A stretch of DNA of 64,000 bases from Pedobacter schmidteae (GCF_900564155.1 NZ_LS999839.1:2849097-2913096); one strand, 5' to 3'. Shown: positions 54,512 to 64,000, numbered from the stretch's first letter. A program made the numbers and translations. Notes: a model not told the origin generated them from the sequence alone.

Positions 54512-55141
54512 TCATTTGGGTAAAGCCTGTTTGGATGCTCGTTCTCCAATAATAGCAAATGCATAATTCAGTTGTACGATCACAATAAAGCCGATACTCA
54601 GGTAAGCATTAATAAAACATAAGAGCGCGCCAAAAAGATATAGTGCTTGCGCGCTTACAATCCGCTTCTTTATTGCGGTAGAGGCTAATGATTTGTCTTC
54701 TTCGCTGATGAAACTATGCTTGTCCGCATAGTCCCAATTGATATAAAGCATTAACCCCAGCAAAAAGACATTGAGCCAATAAATGCCTATCGCGAATTTA
54801 TAATGGATGTGATCGCCTAAAAAGGCGGTGGAAAAAGGTAAAACAGACACAAATAAAAGAAAAAGGAGATTGATCCAATTCAGGTTCCGGTCGCTTTTTT
54901 CGATAAAGCGGAACTGAGCGGAATGGCCCATCCAGAAAATTCCGGCAGTCATAAAACTCAGGAAATAGACCAGAAACTTGGGCATTAAGGCTAAAAAAGC
55001 ATTGATCAGATCTATCTCAGTACCTTTTACTTCCGGAACTTTAATCTCCAATACCAAAAGTGTCATCGCTACGCCGAATACGGCATCACATATGGTCACA
55101 AGACGGGCAGTATCTTTTCCTGCAACTTTATTATAGTTCAT
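54512..55141 (-). CDS. TMEM175-family (DUF1211) potassium-channel-like membrane protein
   Basis: A 209-residue membrane protein with about six hydrophobic segments, matching prokaryotic TMEM175. The pore-helix signature R-x3-F-S-D-A-V-F-A is seen in variant form as RLVTICDAVFGVAMTLLVL, so Phe-Ser is changed to Ile-Cys, while the Asp and the following pattern are kept. The second segment HSAQFRFIEKSDRNLNWINL is typical. Prokaryotic TMEM175 proteins conduct potassium weakly; the altered filter start may change this. Single gene, minus strand. Confidence 0.85.
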   Translation of the reverse strand: MNYNKVAGKDTARLVTICDAVFGVAMTLLVLEIKVPEVKGTEIDLINAFLALMPKFLVYFLSFMTAGIFWMGHSAQFRFIEKSDRNLNWINLLFLLFVSVLPFSTAFLGDHIHYKFAIGIYWLNVFLLGLMLYINWDYADKHSFISEEDKSLASTAIKKRIVSAQALYLFGALLCFINAYLSIGFIVIVQLNYAFAIIGERASKQALPK

Positions 55142-55486
55142 GATGATGTAGTTTCGTTAACTGTTTATTTGTTTTGCAGAATTTTATATCTAAAATAGTG
55201 AGCTATTTCGAAGCTAGTTAATTACTGCTGATTTATAATAATATTATGCTACTCCATTTATGCTTATGGCAATAATTTGTTATGAAAAATGTTTGATTTT
55301 TTATTTTCGTTATAGAAAGAACCTTTAAACTTTTTTTAAAGGAACCCTTTTTGTTGATTTTTAGTAAGTTGTTGTGGAATGTCCTGCTCAAAGATTTTGT
55401 ATTAATTTTAATCCGTTAAAAAAATCTTAATCAGGTGATATTTGTTTTTATCTTTCGTTGAATAAAATAGAACGGTTAAAGTTTAT
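55142..55486. other. Divergent AT-rich gap before the XRE gene
   Basis: 345 bases with no gene. Near-consensus -7 boxes (TATCTTTC near 55454, GATATTTG before it) precede the regulator gene. A short inverted repeat AAAGAACCTTTAAAC/TTTTTTTAAAGGAACCCTTT surrounds 55315-55350. Confidence 0.35.
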
Positions 55487-55795
55487 ATGATAGTAAAGCA
55501 ACGGCTAAATAGAATTAGCATAGTATTGGACGAATTCAATTTCTCACAAAAAGACCTGGCAATATTTCTGCAAGTCAGCAACAATACTGTTAGCCGGTGG
55601 TGTAGAAATATTAATCAGCCTGATTTGGTTAAAATTTATGAAATAGCGAGATTTTTCAGAATCGACATGTTACGTTTGTTTGAGCCCACATCCTGGGAAA
55701 GCGAAAAGGGTTCACCCGCTTATAAATTGTATCTCGAAGAGAAAATCAGAATGATGCAAGCTCAAAAAAAATCGACTAAAAAGGTTAAAAAATAG
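55487..55795 (+). CDS. XRE-family helix-turn-helix regulator
   Basis: A 102-residue DNA-binding protein. The lambda-repressor-like HTH lies at residues 1-62: NRISIVLDEFNFSQKDLAIF (helices 1-2), LQVSNNTVSRWCRN (recognition helix), and DLVKIYEIARFFRIDMLRLF. The tail ends in a run of Lys. It has no ligand or peptidase domain. It lies upstream of the giant surface-protein gene, with palindromes between them; regulation of that gene is possible but unproven. Confidence 0.88.
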   Translation: MIVKQRLNRISIVLDEFNFSQKDLAIFLQVSNNTVSRWCRNINQPDLVKIYEIARFFRIDMLRLFEPTSWESEKGSPAYKLYLEEKIRMMQAQKKSTKKVKK

Positions 55796-55955
55796 TCCTC
55801 GACTGAATTGATTTCAGTTCTTTCTAATCTCACTCTAATCTCCTGCAAACTTTTGGATCTTTCTCCAGGAGTACTTTCTTCATATTATTCATAAAAATAG
55901 AACCGATTATGAATAAATAAGATTCGAAATTGTGGCTTCAATATTTCTACCGGAC

Positions 55956-55996
55956 AAACCACTACATCATCATGTAGTGGTGAACTGGTGGTTTTA
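55956..55996 (+). terminator. Hairpin after the XRE gene, possible terminator
   Basis: CCACTACAT (55959-55967) and ATGTAGTGG (55972-55980) form a perfect 9-bp stem with a CATC loop. AAACCAC (55956-55962) could instead pair with GTGGTTT (55988-55994), followed by T. The two pairings exclude each other. Confidence 0.45.
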
Positions 55997-56397
55997 AATA
56001 ATATACATTAAATATGTATTAATATACAATATATGGGTATTAATATACATTTAATGTATATTAATTGTTTTAAATAGACATGATGTGATTAGGTAGTTTT
56101 GCCCAAACTATTTAATACATAGAATGATCAAATCGCTCGGTACAACACATTTAACGCTCAAAAAGCTATGCCCTGTAGCAAATGAATTTAAGCGCTTTCA
56201 AAAATGTTTTAAGCTGTATTTACCTATGGAAATAAATCCTGTCTGTAGGTTGTCAATTTTACGATTAAGCCTGATAAGGGAAAAGTATTTGACCACTGGC
56301 TGCATACCTGTGAAAAATAGCAAGTCATTTTTTTAAAGCTTGGAGGATAACGTACAAGACAAAATTATAACATAGTAATATTCTACTAAATCATCAC
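55997..56397. other. AT-rich upstream region of the giant surface-protein gene
   Basis: A perfect palindrome with 11-bp arms, TTAATATACAT (56040-56050) and ATGTATATTAA (56054-56064), and a related imperfect one at about 56000-56022 share the unit AATATACAT. TAGTTTTG at 56094-56101 fits the -7 box and would give a leader of nearly 300 bases. A 70-codon frame at 56124-56336 is within that leader; it lacks any family resemblance and I do not call it a gene. Confidence 0.45.
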
Positions 56398-59300
56398 ATG
56401 AAACATTTTACTAAATTTTATTATTTCGCATCATTATTGATCTGCTTTTTGTTCTCTGGGCAGTATAGTTATGCTGACGGATCGAAGGATTTGTATAGTT
56501 CGGGCAGTGGAGGTAGGGCCAAGTTGAGGTCAAGCACTGTGACATCTACATCCTATCCTTTTGCGAACTTAAATACTCATTATGTGTATGCGGTTGCGGG
56601 CGAAACGATCACGCTAGCTAGCAGTGTAATGGGGATAGGTAGTTCCAGAATAAAGCTGACAAAGCCCAATGGAACTATGACCAGTTATTCTAGCGGAGGT
56701 TTAATTGCTAACCGAAACCAGGAAGTTGCCGGGCCAAGGCTACCAAATGTAGTAGGTGGTAATTATTACACACCAATTACTTACACTGTACAGCCGGGTG
56801 AGACGGGTATATTTAGTGTAGATTTTGTACCTCCTGCCGGAGAAACTGCAAACTCACAAGATGGAAGAGAAGGTACCGGTGTATTGTTTACAGCAAATTG
56901 GACGGCTCAGGGAGCTTCCGATATTATGATTTCAGCTTGGGATGTTTCCATCTATGATTCTGGTAATACGTTTATTCCTGGAAGGGTATACGCTACAGTG
57001 CTTAATCTGGATATTAATTCAAGTTTCAGCGCTGCAAGTACCTATTATGGTAAAATGTATGTGTTAACGAAGGATGGATATACTTATAAGGTTGATAACA
57101 ATGGTAATAATGGTATAAGTTTTGAGTTTTTTGTAAATAGCAATGGTTTCGTAAATGGGGCGGGAGAGCCAATATATAAAAGTTTAAATACAACAACGGG
57201 TATTTCATCGCAAATTAAGGATCCCCGGACAGCAGATAATACAACGAGCGTAACCCATAAAATGTTTTATACGCTTCCTGCCAATGATCTACCGGCAAGT
57301 GCATCTGGAGCAGTGGCTGGGGGGACTGGTACAACCTGGCTTAAAAATCCGCGGTTGGTTCCTGAGGTTTCTGATTTAAAATTATTTGGTGTAGAGGGAA
57401 CCGAAGGACAGGTAAGTCATAAGGGTGGCAATATAAAATTTAGTGCCAATCTTTCAGGTCGTTATATCATTGAGATCAGTGCTGTTGCACCTGCCAATTT
57501 CCCAACGAGAACCATTACCGGTTTTGCAAGTGTTGGACTCAATTCAGTCAATTGGGATGGAAAGGATGGTTTAGGTAATCCTCTTCCATCTGGAAATTCA
57601 CCAGCAAAGTTAACAATCAGGCTTCAGGGAGCTGAAGTTCATTTTCCATATTTTGATATGGAAATAAATCCGAATGGGATCAAACTGGAATTATTGAATG
57701 CAGGACTTAATGCAGTAGAATCAGATATTGTATACTGGAATGATACTGACATCACGCTTACTTCAGGGGTTAATAATCCACCTTCAAATCCAATAAATGC
57801 CAGCCAGTCCGCTATTCCGGCTGGAACTTCAAGTAATACCAATGGGCATAAATGGGGTAGTAACTCAAGCCCTACCTCGGGAACATTTGGTGATAACAAA
57901 TCTATGGATACCTGGACATTTGTTTTGGGCGCAGAAGAAACATTAAATACTGTGATCTCCACTAAGGTTGCAGATTTAAAGGTAAATAGTATTACTCCAA
58001 ATGTGTCGACAGTAGGTGCCAATGGAAACATCACTTATACTGTAGAGGTTCAAAATAGCGATGGTTCTGCTGCTTATAATGATGTAACTAATGCTCCTTT
58101 TTCTTTTAATGTTCCCGCAGGAATGGAAATTGTATCTGCTGTTTATGTATCTGCTTGTGGTACAGAAACCAATGGAGCTATTTCTGCTGATAAATTACAT
58201 TATAACGCTCAATTAAACCTGACAAACGGATGTAAAGGTACCTATACCATTGTGACCAAAGCTGTTGGGGTGTCTTCCGGAAATGTAATGGTTGAAGCCA
58301 CTATTATGAGGCCAAATGACGTTAACGATCCAGATGCAACGAACCCAGATCCAAATGTGCTTCCTACAGATCCTCATTTGGAATGTAAAAATGGAACGGC
58401 TACTGAAAGCTGCAATAACATTAAATACAATAACGTTGTTACGGTCATTAATAAAATTACGGCTGTTAAATCTATTGCAGGTAATCCGGTCACAGTAAAA
58501 CCTGGTGACGTTTTGACATATAATATTATCTTGACAAATACGGATGCGCTTCCAAAAACCGGTGTTACTGCCAGCGACGTAGTTCCTTCAACGTTGACAG
58601 GCATTACTGCGATCAATAACGGTGGTGTTGCTACGGGCAACACGATCAACTGGACAGGTTTAACTGTTCCGGCGAACGGGAGTTTAACTTTAAGCTTTAA
58701 CGCTACCGTTGTAGCCAACCTTCCGGTTGGAACGACAAGCATCAAGAACGTAGCGTCGATCATTGACCCGATTGATCCGACTACACCTGTTGCTCCGGAG
58801 GTTGAAAAACCAACTGAAGGTAAGATTACCGCAGTTAAAACGATTGCAGGCAACCCTGCTACGGTGAAGCCCGGAGATGTTTTGACTTACAACATTACCC
58901 TGAGCAATAGCTTTGGCACGGCCAAGACAGGTGTTACGGCCAGTGACGTAGTTCCTTCAACGTTGACAGGCATTACCGCGATCAGCAATTCCGGAACCTT
59001 AACGGGCAACACAATCAACTGGGCAGGTTTAACTGTTCCTGCAAACGGCAGTTTAACTTTAAGCTTTAATGCAACTGTTGCAGCTAATCTTCCTATTGGA
59101 ACGACGAGCATTAAAAATACAGCGAGCATTGTAGATCCTATTGATCCTACCGTGCCGGTTACCCCTGAAGTGGAGAAACCAACCGAAGGAAAGATCACTG
59201 CAGTTAAAACGATTGCAGGTAACCCAGCTACGGTTAAACCTGGCGATGTTTTGACTTATAACATTACTCTGACCAATAGCTTTGGTACGGCCAAGACCGG

Positions 59301-62300
59301 TGTTACTGCCAGCGATATAGTTCCTTCAACGTTGACAGGTATTACTGCGATCAGTAACGGTGGTGTTGCTACGGGCAACACGATCAACTGGGCAGGTTTA
59401 ACTGTTCCAGCAAACGGCAGTTTAACATTAAGCTTTAACGCTACCGTTGTAGCCAACCTTCCGGTTGGAACGACGAGCATTAAAAATACAGCGAGCATTG
59501 TAGATCCTATTGATCCTACCGTGCCGGTTACTCCAGAAGTGGAGAAACCAACCGAAGGTAAGATCACCGCGGTTAAAACGATTGCAGGCAACCCAGCTAC
59601 GGTGAAGCCAGGCGATGTTTTGACTTACAACATTACTTTAACCAATAGCTTCGGTACGGCCAAGACCGGTGTTACTGCCAGTGACGTAGTTCCTTCAACG
59701 TTGACAGGCATTACTGCGATTAATAACGGTGGTGTTGCTACGGGCAACACGATCAACTGGGCAGGTTTAACTGTTCCTGCAAACGGAAGTTTAACATTAA
59801 GCTTTAATGCAACTGTTGCAGCCAATCTTCCTATTGGAACGACGAGCATTAAAAATACAGCGAGCATTGTAGATCCTATTGATCCTACCGTGCCGGTTAC
59901 TCCAGAAGTGGAGAAACCAACCGAAGGTAAGATCACCGCGGTTAAAATGATTGCAGGCAACCCAGCTACGGTGAAGCCAGGCGATGTGCTGACTTATAAC
60001 ATCGTATTGACTAATAGTTTTGGTACCGCCAAAACTGGTGTTACTGCCAGCGATAATGTACCAAGTACATTGACAGGTATTGCAGCGATCAGCAATTCCG
60101 GAACCTTAACTGGCAACAAGATCGACTGGACAGGCTTAACTGTTCCTGCAAACGGGAGTTTAACATTAAGCTTTAACGCTACTGTTGTAGCCAACCTTCC
60201 GGTTGGAACGACAAGCATCAAGAACGTAGCTTCTATCATTGATCCGATTGATCCGACTACGCCTGTTGCTCCGGAGGTTGAAAAACCAACCGAAGGTAAG
60301 ATCACCGCAGTTAAAACAATTGCAGGTAACCCTGCTACGGTGAAGCCTGGTGATGTTTTGACTTACAACATTACCCTGACCAATAGCTTTGGCACGGCCA
60401 AGACAGGTGTTACTGCCAGTGACGTGGTTCCTTCAACGTTGACAGGCATTACTGCGATCAGCAATGCTGGAACCTTAACGGGCAACAAGATCGACTGGAC
60501 AGGCTTAACTATTCCGGCAAACGGCAGTTTAACTTTAAGCTTTAACGCAACTGTTGCGGCTAACCTTCCAGCTGGAACGACAAGCATTAAAAACGTAGCT
60601 TCGATCGTTGATCCGATTGATCCTACCGTACCCGTTGCTCCGGAGGTTGAAAAACCAACTGAAGGTAAGATCACCGCGGTTAAAACGATTGCAGGTAACC
60701 CGACTACGGTTAAACCTGGCGACGTGCTGACTTACAATATCGTATTGACCAATAGTTTTGGTACGGCCAAGACTGGCGTTACTGCCAGCGACAATGTACC
60801 AAGTACATTAACAGGCATTACTGCGATCAGCAATGCTGGAACCTTAACCGGCAACACGATCAACTGGGCAGGTTTAACTGTTCCAGCAAACGGCAGTTTA
60901 ACTTTAAGCTTTAACGCTACTGTTGTAGCTAACCTTCCGGTTGGAACGACAAGCATCAAGAACGTAGCGTCGATCATTGATCCGATTGATCCGACTACGC
61001 CTGTTGCTCCGGAGGTTGAAAAACCAACCGAAGGAAAGATCACCGCGGTTAAAACGATTGCAGGTAACCCGGCTACGGTTAAACCTGGTGATATTTTGAC
61101 TTACAACATTACCCTGACCAATAGTTTTGGTACGGCCAAGACTGGCGTTACTGCCAGCGACAATGTACCAAGTACATTAACAGGCATTACTGCGATCAGC
61201 AATGCTGGAACCTTAACCGGCAACACGATCAACTGGGCAGGTTTAACTGTTCCAGCAAACGGCAGTTTAACTTTAAGCTTTAACGCAACGGTTGCGGCTA
61301 ACCTTCCAGCTGGAACGGCGAGCATTAAAAACGTAGCTTCGATCGTTGATCCGATTGATCCAACAGTTCCTGTTGCTCCAGAGGTTGAAAAACCAACTGA
61401 AGGTAAGATCACCGCGGTTAAAACTATCGTAGGTAATCCTGCTACTGTGAAGCCAGGTGATGTGCTGACTTATAACATCATATTGACCAATAGTTTTGGT
61501 ACGGCCAAGACTGGCGTTACTGCCAGCGATAATGTACCAAGTACATTAACAGGCATTACCGCGATCAGCAATGCTGGAACCTTAACCGGCAACAAGATCG
61601 ACTGGACAGGCTTAACTGTTCCGGCAAATGGAAGCTTAACTTTAAGCTTTAAAGCGATTGTGTCGGGAAATCTTCCTGTAGGAACGATTTCGATCAAAAA
61701 CACAGCTTCGATCGTTGATCCGATTGATCCTGCTGTTCCAATAATCCCTGAAATAGAGCTGCCCGTAAATGAAAGTCCCGCAATAAATTTGGTTAAAACG
61801 GTAACGAATACAGGTACGGGAGTTGGTGGAGCCTTTAATGTGGGCGATAAAATTGAATATACATTCACCATCAAAAATACAGGTGATGTTACATTGTACA
61901 ACATCAATATTACAGATCCATTAATCAGCAATTCCGCAATCAATATTCCAGGTAGTATTTTACCGAACAACGAGGTTAAGCAGGTCGTTAATTACACCGT
62001 TACCCAAGCAGATGCTGATGCAGGAAATGTGACTAACAGTGCACTGGCAAAAGCCAGTAGTCCTGCAGGTAATATCATAGAGGATAAATCGGGAACTACT
62101 ATTGCTGGAGATGATCCAACCATTACTCCGATAACACAAAATCCTTCATTGAGCTTAACTAAAACAGCAGTTGTTGGTGTACACAACAAAATAGGGGATG
62201 TCATCAACTACAATCTGGTAGTTAAAAACACTGGAAATGTAACACTTACCGCAATTGCAATTACCGATGCAAATGCTGATGCAGGTAGTATTAGCCCTGC

Positions 62301-64000
62301 ATTGGTTGCCAGCCTCGCGCCAAATGCTACAGCAAATATTACGGCTAAACATACTGTAACGCAGGCTGACTTAGATAGAGGATATGTAGCCAATATTGCA
62401 AAGGCAGATGGTAAAAATCCAAAAGGAGGAAACGTACATGCTGAATCAACAGATCCAGCACCAATACCTGGTGCGCCGGTAGATCCAACTTGTACAACAT
62501 GTACCATCACACCAATACAACAATCGCCAGCAATCAAATTAACCAAAACTGCAGTTGCTGGTCCATACAACAAAGTTGGGGACATCATTAACTATAACCT
62601 GGTACTTGAAAATACAGGGAATGTAACTATAACTAAAATTACAATTAGTGATGCGAATGCTGATGCAGGTAGCATCACACCGGCAACCATCGCTACATTG
62701 GCACCAAATGCAACAATCAGTATTAAAGCGAAGCATACAGTAACACAATCAGATCTGGATAAAGGATATGTGAGTAACCTGGCAAAAGCAGATGGTGAAG
62801 ATCCCAATGGAGGAAAAGTAAATGTGGAATCAACAGATCCGGCACCAATACCTGGTGCACCAGTAGATCCGGGTTGTCCAAAATGTACCATCACACCAGT
62901 AGAACAAAAAGGCGCAGTCGCTTTAGTGAAAACGGTAACCAATGCCGGAACAGGTGAAAATGGAGCCTTTGTATTGGGCAACCAGATTGAATATACCTTC
63001 ACGGTGACCAATACAGGGAATGTGAGTCTGAAGGACCTGATATTAAGTGATCCGTTGTTAAACAAATTGAACATTACAATACCTGGAGTAATCCTTCCTG
63101 GTCAATCGGTAAGTCATGTTGAGAAATACACCATTACAGCGGCAGATGTGGTAGCTGGTAAGGTCACCAATCAGGCGGTCATCAAAGCTACTGATCCTAA
63201 AGGTGGAAATGTAACAGATCAGTCAGGTACAGCAGCCAATAATGATAATCCTACTGTCATTACCATTGCAAAACCACCAGTTGTAAAAGACGATACCAAG
63301 GAAACACAGCAGAATAAGCCAGTGGTAATTGATGTACAGAGTAATGATGAGCCTGGTAGCAGTGCCATTGTTCCAGGCAGTACAACGATCATTACACAAC
63401 CTAAAAACGGAACAATTAAAGTGAATTCAGACGGTACGATAACTTATACACCAAATCAAGGTTATACCGGAACGGATGAGTTTACCTATACGGTGACGGA
63501 TAAAAATGGTCAGGTTTCCAATCCGGCTAAAGTTACATTAACTGTTGTACCGACCAAGCCGGTAGCTATCGATGATGCCGCAGAAACCCAATGGAACACA
63601 GAAGTTAAAATCCCGTTATTGGGTAACGATAAAACCGATGGTGCTGCATTTGATAAAGGCACGGTTGAAATCACAGCGCAACCTAAACATGGTACTATAA
63701 AAGTTAATCCTGATGGAACGGTTACTTATTTGCCAAACAGCGGATATACCGGAACAGATACCTTTAAATATAGGGTTAAAGATGAGTATGGAAACTGGAC
63801 CGACGTCGCTACAGTAACCTTGAACGTGAAAGGTTTCTTTATTCCAAATGTGATTACACCAAATGGAGATGGTAAAAATGACACCTTCCTTATTGTAGGA
63901 CTAGAAAACTTTGGCAATGCTGATGTAACCGTCTTTAACCGTTGGGGTAACGAAGTATACCGCAATAACAATTACAAAAATACCTGGACGGGTGAGGGAC
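56398..64000 (+). CDS. Giant secreted repeat protein with T9SS type B sorting domain (3' end outside window)
   Basis: One frame stays open from ATG 56398 to the window end (more than 2,530 codons). Signal peptide: residues 1-27 (KHFTKFYYFASLLICFLFSG). An N-terminal unique region of about 550 residues and a first DUF11-like domain are followed by nine tandem 123-residue DUF11-type repeats (58453-61773), four more DUF11-like domains (to about 63260, two with a C-x2-C pair in DPTCTTCTITP and DPGCPKCTITP), two Ig/cadherin-like domains (motifs GTIKVNSDGTITYTPN and GTIKVNPDGTVTYLPN), and a gliding-motility-type C-terminal domain beginning IPNVITPNGDGKNDTF with VFNRWGNEVY, the type B signal for type IX secretion. 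It should be an exposed or released adhesin-like protein. Only the last few dozen codons appear to be missing. Confidence 0.93.
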   Translation, partial: MKHFTKFYYFASLLICFLFSGQYSYADGSKDLYSSGSGGRAKLRSSTVTSTSYPFANLNTHYVYAVAGETITLASSVMGIGSSRIKLTKPNGTMTSYSSGGLIANRNQEVAGPRLPNVVGGNYYTPITYTVQPGETGIFSVDFVPPAGETANSQDGREGTGVLFTANWTAQGASDIMISAWDVSIYDSGNTFIPGRVYATVLNLDINSSFSAASTYYGKMYVLTKDGYTYKVDNNGNNGISFEFFVNSNGFVNGAGEPIYKSLNTTTGISSQIKDPRTADNTTSVTHKMFYTLPANDLPASASGAVAGGTGTTWLKNPRLVPEVSDLKLFGVEGTEGQVSHKGGNIKFSANLSGRYIIEISAVAPANFPTRTITGFASVGLNSVNWDGKDGLGNPLPSGNSPAKLTIRLQGAEVHFPYFDMEINPNGIKLELLNAGLNAVESDIVYWNDTDITLTSGVNNPPSNPINASQSAIPAGTSSNTNGHKWGSNSSPTSGTFGDNKSMDTWTFVLGAEETLNTVISTKVADLKVNSITPNVSTVGANGNITYTVEVQNSDGSAAYNDVTNAPFSFNVPAGMEIVSAVYVSACGTETNGAISADKLHYNAQLNLTNGCKGTYTIVTKAVGVSSGNVMVEATIMRPNDVNDPDATNPDPNVLPTDPHLECKNGTATESCNNIKYNNVVTVINKITAVKSIAGNPVTVKPGDVLTYNIILTNTDALPKTGVTASDVVPSTLTGITAINNGGVATGNTINWTGLTVPANGSLTLSFNATVVANLPVGTTSIKNVASIIDPIDPTTPVAPEVEKPTEGKITAVKTIAGNPATVKPGDVLTYNITLSNSFGTAKTGVTASDVVPSTLTGITAISNSGTLTGNTINWAGLTVPANGSLTLSFNATVAANLPIGTTSIKNTASIVDPIDPTVPVTPEVEKPTEGKITAVKTIAGNPATVKPGDVLTYNITLTNSFGTAKTGVTASDIVPSTLTGITAISNGGVATGNTINWAGLTVPANGSLTLSFNATVVANLPVGTTSIKNTASIVDPIDPTVPVTPEVEKPTEGKITAVKTIAGNPATVKPGDVLTYNITLTNSFGTAKTGVTASDVVPSTLTGITAINNGGVATGNTINWAGLTVPANGSLTLSFNATVAANLPIGTTSIKNTASIVDPIDPTVPVTPEVEKPTEGKITAVKMIAGNPATVKPGDVLTYNIVLTNSFGTAKTGVTASDNVPSTLTGIAAISNSGTLTGNKIDWTGLTVPANGSLTLSFNATVVANLPVGTTSIKNVASIIDPIDPTTPVAPEVEKPTEGKITAVKTIAGNPATVKPGDVLTYNITLTNSFGTAKTGVTASDVVPSTLTGITAISNAGTLTGNKIDWTGLTIPANGSLTLSFNATVAANLPAGTTSIKNVASIVDPIDPTVPVAPEVEKPTEGKITAVKTIAGNPTTVKPGDVLTYNIVLTNSFGTAKTGVTASDNVPSTLTGITAISNAGTLTGNTINWAGLTVPANGSLTLSFNATVVANLPVGTTSIKNVASIIDPIDPTTPVAPEVEKPTEGKITAVKTIAGNPATVKPGDILTYNITLTNSFGTAKTGVTASDNVPSTLTGITAISNAGTLTGNTINWAGLTVPANGSLTLSFNATVAANLPAGTASIKNVASIVDPIDPTVPVAPEVEKPTEGKITAVKTIVGNPATVKPGDVLTYNIILTNSFGTAKTGVTASDNVPSTLTGITAISNAGTLTGNKIDWTGLTVPANGSLTLSFKAIVSGNLPVGTISIKNTASIVDPIDPAVPIIPEIELPVNESPAINLVKTVTNTGTGVGGAFNVGDKIEYTFTIKNTGDVTLYNINITDPLISNSAINIPGSILPNNEVKQVVNYTVTQADADAGNVTNSALAKASSPAGNIIEDKSGTTIAGDDPTITPITQNPSLSLTKTAVVGVHNKIGDVINYNLVVKNTGNVTLTAIAITDANADAGSISPALVASLAPNATANITAKHTVTQADLDRGYVANIAKADGKNPKGGNVHAESTDPAPIPGAPVDPTCTTCTITPIQQSPAIKLTKTAVAGPYNKVGDIINYNLVLENTGNVTITKITISDANADAGSITPATIATLAPNATISIKAKHTVTQSDLDKGYVSNLAKADGEDPNGGKVNVESTDPAPIPGAPVDPGCPKCTITPVEQKGAVALVKTVTNAGTGENGAFVLGNQIEYTFTVTNTGNVSLKDLILSDPLLNKLNITIPGVILPGQSVSHVEKYTITAADVVAGKVTNQAVIKATDPKGGNVTDQSGTAANNDNPTVITIAKPPVVKDDTKETQQNKPVVIDVQSNDEPGSSAIVPGSTTIITQPKNGTIKVNSDGTITYTPNQGYTGTDEFTYTVTDKNGQVSNPAKVTLTVVPTKPVAIDDAAETQWNTEVKIPLLGNDKTDGAAFDKGTVEITAQPKHGTIKVNPDGTVTYLPNSGYTGTDTFKYRVKDEYGNWTDVATVTLNVKGFFIPNVITPNGDGKNDTFLIVGLENFGNADVTVFNRWGNEVYRNNNYKNTWTGEG
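58453..61773 (+). repeat. Nine tandem 369-bp repeats (123-residue DUF11 modules)
   Basis: Each unit begins KITAVKTIAGNPATVKPGD (first and last units slightly diverged) and ends EVEKPTEG. Unit starts: 58453, 58822, 59191, 59560, 59929, 60298, 60667, 61036, 61405, exactly 369 bases apart. Units differ by small blocks exchanged between copies; the ninth diverges at its end. Perfect length conservation points to recent expansion or homogenisation. Confidence 0.95.

Noticed and set aside
56124..56336. 70-codon frame in the leader of the giant surface gene
   Set aside because: No homology that I recognise, uneven composition, and no ribosome-binding or promoter support of its own.
58453..61773. 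Regular direct repeats that could suggest a CRISPR array
   Set aside because: The unit is 369 bp, fully coding and without unique spacers; it is a tandem protein repeat.
58374..63074. Series of minus-strand open frames of 69-166 codons across the repeat region
   Set aside because: They recur with the 369-bp period and lie opposite an intact plus-strand frame with signal peptide and recognisable domains; they are antisense shadows of the repeat.

Overview
The window comes from a member of the Bacteroidota, most likely the Sphingobacteriaceae and close to Pedobacter. This rests on a SusC/SusD pair, a surface protein with a type IX secretion type B sorting domain, a Rho factor with a long low-complexity insertion, DUF2851 and DUF4254 proteins, and promoters of the Bacteroidota type (TTTG about 20 bases before TAnnTTTG). 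The placement is inferred from gene families, not from a database match.

Left part (1-11700): a nutrient-uptake operon of SusC (cut by the window edge), SusD, a TlpA-type thioredoxin lipo/secreted protein and an S9 dipeptidyl-peptidase, which together look like import and processing of peptides or glycopeptides. It is followed by a small zinc-ribbon protein, a lipoprotein of unknown role on the other strand, an intergenic palindromic element, and an Rpn-type PD-(D/E)XK nuclease gene. Just downstream of the nuclease is a free-standing second copy of the start of its C-terminal tail.

Middle (11700-31950): a complete assimilatory sulfate reduction operon: siroheme sulfite reductase with a C-terminal HEPN-like domain, siroheme methyltransferase, a siroheme dehydrogenase fused to a TSUP permease, then cysH, cysD and cysN. 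In front of it lie an 18-residue Cys/Met-containing leader ORF and an intrinsic terminator, arranged like a leader-peptide attenuator. Then come glycogen synthesis (glgA, glgC, a CDP-alcohol transferase-like membrane protein), a histidine kinase and a sigma-54 activator divergent from an HlyD/ABC/FtsX export operon that carries a -24/-12-like promoter and two tandem operator-like palindromes, a BtuF-like protein and a small acidic protein.

Right-middle (32200-55800) is mostly housekeeping: tRNA-Leu(UAG), tig-clpP-clpX, AMP nucleosidase, a minus-strand group (SixA-like phosphatase, GT9, DUF4254, a PolX-like protein with an altered polymerase site, SppA), folK, an HPt protein, pssA, rho, pyrF, DUF2851, PspC, ankyrin protein, ftsK, lolA-like, a PhnP-like hydrolase, tRNA-Leu(GAG), a TMEM175-like channel and an XRE regulator.

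Right end (56398-64000): one uninterrupted reading frame of more than 2,500 codons that runs off the window. It encodes a secreted surface protein with nine 123-residue DUF11-type tandem repeats (369 bp each), four further DUF11-like domains, two Ig/cadherin-like domains and the start of a gliding-motility-type C-terminal sorting domain. The many short minus-strand frames across this region are only its shadows.
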